Assembly (NCBI GenBank): GCA_963585895.1 | Contig: OY757915.1 | Location: 96,674,905 to 96,738,904, forward strand | From: Sepioteuthis lessoniana | Taxonomy: Eukaryota > Mollusca > Cephalopoda > Myopsida > Loliginidae | DNA length: 64,000 bases | Direction of reading: 5' to 3' | In this document: positions 62,627 through 64,000 of the stretch, piece by piece | Layout of the letters: each line of letters opens with the position of its first letter | How positions within the stretch are numbered: position 1 is the first letter of the stretch | Program-made: the position numbers and the translations under genes | Notes under the pieces: generated by a model | Databases searched by the model: none | Told to the model about the DNA's origin: nothing | Seen by the model: the letters and a program-made list of their open reading frames with translations, nothing else

Positions 62627-62855
62627 CAGGGTGACCCCCCCTAAAAAAAAAAAAAAACCAGAACCCATATATTTTTAACTGAAATTCATAAATTTAATTC
62701 TAGCCTATTCCTTTTTTCAGGATATGAAGTAGATTCTGTGCATGAAAAATTGGGACCATAATATTCACCAACATGTCCTGGTCTACCAAGGAAAAGAATT
62801 AGAATTATTTTTCTTTATAAAGTTTATGGGTTCTGCTTTTTTTTGTGTCACCCTG
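62627..62855. mobile_element. MITE, 229 bp, with TA duplication
   Basis: CAGGGTGACCCCCCCTAAA ... TTTTTTTTGTGTCACCCTG with TA at 62,625-62,626 and 62,856-62,857. Inner ends CAGAACCCATA and TATGGGTTCTG continue the inverted repeats. The core word GAAGTAGATTCTGTGCATG is shared, inverted, with the copy at 10,026-10,284. Confidence 0.92.
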
Positions 62856-62857
62856 TA

Positions 62858-63028
62858 CAAAATCAATGTACATTGTTAAATCATAATTTTTAGCTTAGAG
62901 CAAGGATATTAGCGTGAACAGGTAAACAAACTCGTGGTGAATTTGAACTCGCTTGGAAGAGTTAACGATAATGTCTGTCTCAATCATTTGTCTGTATACA
63001 TGTACGAATGCATATATATATATATATA
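62858..63028. other. Unassigned, ends in (TA)n
   Basis: Nothing recognised. Confidence 0.4.
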
Positions 63029-63541
63029 TGTAACATATTGACCTTCGACCCAGCCGTCAATCAAGGAACAGGTGCATCCGGTCGAGGATATCAGGGTATA
63101 ACCTGGACTGTGGACGGGTTGAATTGGGTGCAGATGTGACGCCCACAAGAAGCAGGTGGATGTCAAACAATTATATAATCCGGTGCCACCGAGAGGTTCA
63201 GTTAGTTAGAGTCAGTTAGTTGGAGATAAGCTGCTGTAGTGAGAACCAACACCCAGCAGAGGGCTATGGGCTCTCAGGACCCCCTATTGAGCAGCCAAGC
63301 AGAACGAGAAATAAGTGCTGCTAAAGACAAAGGAACTGGGGATCAATATGTTGCAGTTTTTTCAGTCTCCAACTCACCGCTCACACATAATCCTTTCGTA
63401 ATACTTTCGCAACCCTTTCACAACCATTTCGAATAAAGGTTGAGAGGCATATTTTTCTAGAGAAGTGTGTTCGTTCGTCATTATTGTTGATTTTGTTTCC
63501 GCATGTATATGTGTATAGTTGTATATGTATTACGGCTATGC

Positions 63542-63545
<4 letters not shown>
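63029..63545 (+). mobile_element. LTR-like repeat, candidate solo LTR
   Basis: Begins TGTAACATATTGACC and ends GGCTATGCAACA, close to the end GGCTACGCAACA of the solo LTR at 44,356-44,909. It has a TATA-like TATATAAT (63,172-63,179) followed by AGTTAGTTAGAGTCAGTTAG, and AATAAA near 63,433. No target duplication is seen, but both edges lie in microsatellites that may have changed. Confidence 0.6.

Positions 63546-63592
<47 letters not shown>
63542..63592. repeat. (CA)n(TA)n compound microsatellite
   Basis: About 17 CA units then about 9 TA units. Confidence 0.95.
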
Positions 63593-63593
<1 letters not shown>

Positions 63594-63594
<1 letters not shown>

Positions 63595-63740
63595 TTGGTT
63601 TTGATTTGGTTTGGTTATTGTTTATTGATATATCAACCCTTTTGTATTATTTAGTATCAAATCATGTTTTTTGTATATATGATTTGTAAGCGAATAGTTT
63701 GTTGGTATATATTTTTGTTATTAAATGATTCATTAAAGCG
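63594..63740 (-). repeat. Family A tail fragment
   Basis: TTTGGTTTTGATTTGGTTTGG, TATCAACCCTTTTGTATTATT; monomers are soon lost. Confidence 0.75.
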
Positions 63741-64000
63741 TACGAGACAAAAGTTAACTGACTATAAAGTAATGAGCTATAAATGAAAGAAAATGATCAA
63801 TAGAATTTATTGTTTTATACCATTTATAAAACGTTAGTTACAAATATCTAATTCTATGTATATGTTAATTTTTATCTTGAGAAACTTGTCGATGTACGAC
63901 GAATACTCTCCCGTTTGAACTGTGAGAGCAAACAGATATAGAATGAGGATGCTAACAAAAACAAAATGATTACAGATGATATTTATCAAACTTTCGTTTC
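63741..64000. other. Unassigned stretch
   Basis: Nothing recognised up to the window end. Confidence 0.4.

Noticed and set aside
63029-63545. A host gene promoter at the TATA-like motif 63,172
   Set aside because: Ends and AATAAA placement fit an LTR better, and no downstream gene is seen.

Overview
The window is eukaryotic, repeat-dominated DNA with no convincing host gene, exon chain, bacterial operon, rRNA or complete tRNA. It is AT-rich, full of (TA)n, (CA)n, (AG)n and (TAA)n microsatellites. Nearly all of it is mobile elements and their remains, often nested. The best guess for the organism is a lophotrochozoan, most likely a cephalopod mollusc (octopus, squid or cuttlefish). That guess rests on two tRNA-derived SINE families that share a central domain, which I recall as a cephalopod SINE hallmark, and on LINE types I associate with mollusc genomes. 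It is an inference.

Main repeat families (names used only here). Family A: a long retroposon-like repeat with a GGGGCTGTAGAATACACCGACTGC-type 5' end, 60-71 bp internal monomers and a (AAACC)n-type 3' tail; about 20 copies. SINE B and SINE C: tRNA-derived, sharing a central domain; C shares its 3' tail with A. SINE D: tRNA-derived head plus a body reading ATGGTGCTTGATGCC. SINE E: a short tRNA-like repeat. RLE-LINE: R2/R4/NeSL-type LINE with CCHC knuckle, PD..D endonuclease and (TAA)n tail; about 10 partial copies. APE-LINE: RTE-like LINE with endonuclease, RT and a (ATG)n tail; five partial copies. LTR elements: one gypsy copy and several solo LTRs. DNA transposons: mariner-type remains and MITEs.

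Layout. 1-9.9 kb: family A copies, a SINE B nested in A with a 19-bp target duplication, an 18-copy 34-bp satellite, and a broken minus-strand gene of a repetitive protein family interrupted by an A copy and a SINE D. 9.9-13.1 kb: tandem RLE-LINE remains carrying a MITE, a microsatellite born in the endonuclease motif, and a SINE B. 13.1-24.9 kb: A copies, a solo LTR, a twin-primed (5'-inverted) APE-LINE with an 11-bp duplication, and a second solo LTR. 25-31.6 kb: SINEs, an APE-LINE fragment and a mariner-like pseudogene. 31.6-38 kb: a recent 5.0-kb gypsy element (LTRs differ at 3 of 395 positions) inside a mariner, itself flanked by direct repeats. 38-46 kb: a palindromic SINE D pair, RLE-LINEs, a hairpin insertion with a 13-bp duplication, a SINE C with a five-fold 107-bp internal amplification, a 40-bp tRNA-half insertion with an 11-bp duplication, and an APE-LINE split by a 554-bp solo LTR. 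46-54 kb: SINEs, an RLE-LINE, an inverted pair of an unnamed repeat and a third inverted APE-LINE. 54-64 kb: a mosaic of A-type monomers with serial RLE-LINE insertions, a hammerhead-ribozyme-like motif, a second well-preserved twin-primed APE-LINE, a MITE and an LTR-like repeat.

The elements interact as hosts and parasites. SINE tails match each other, implying shared LINE machinery, and nesting plus target duplications give a relative order of insertion. The gypsy element is the youngest large insertion.
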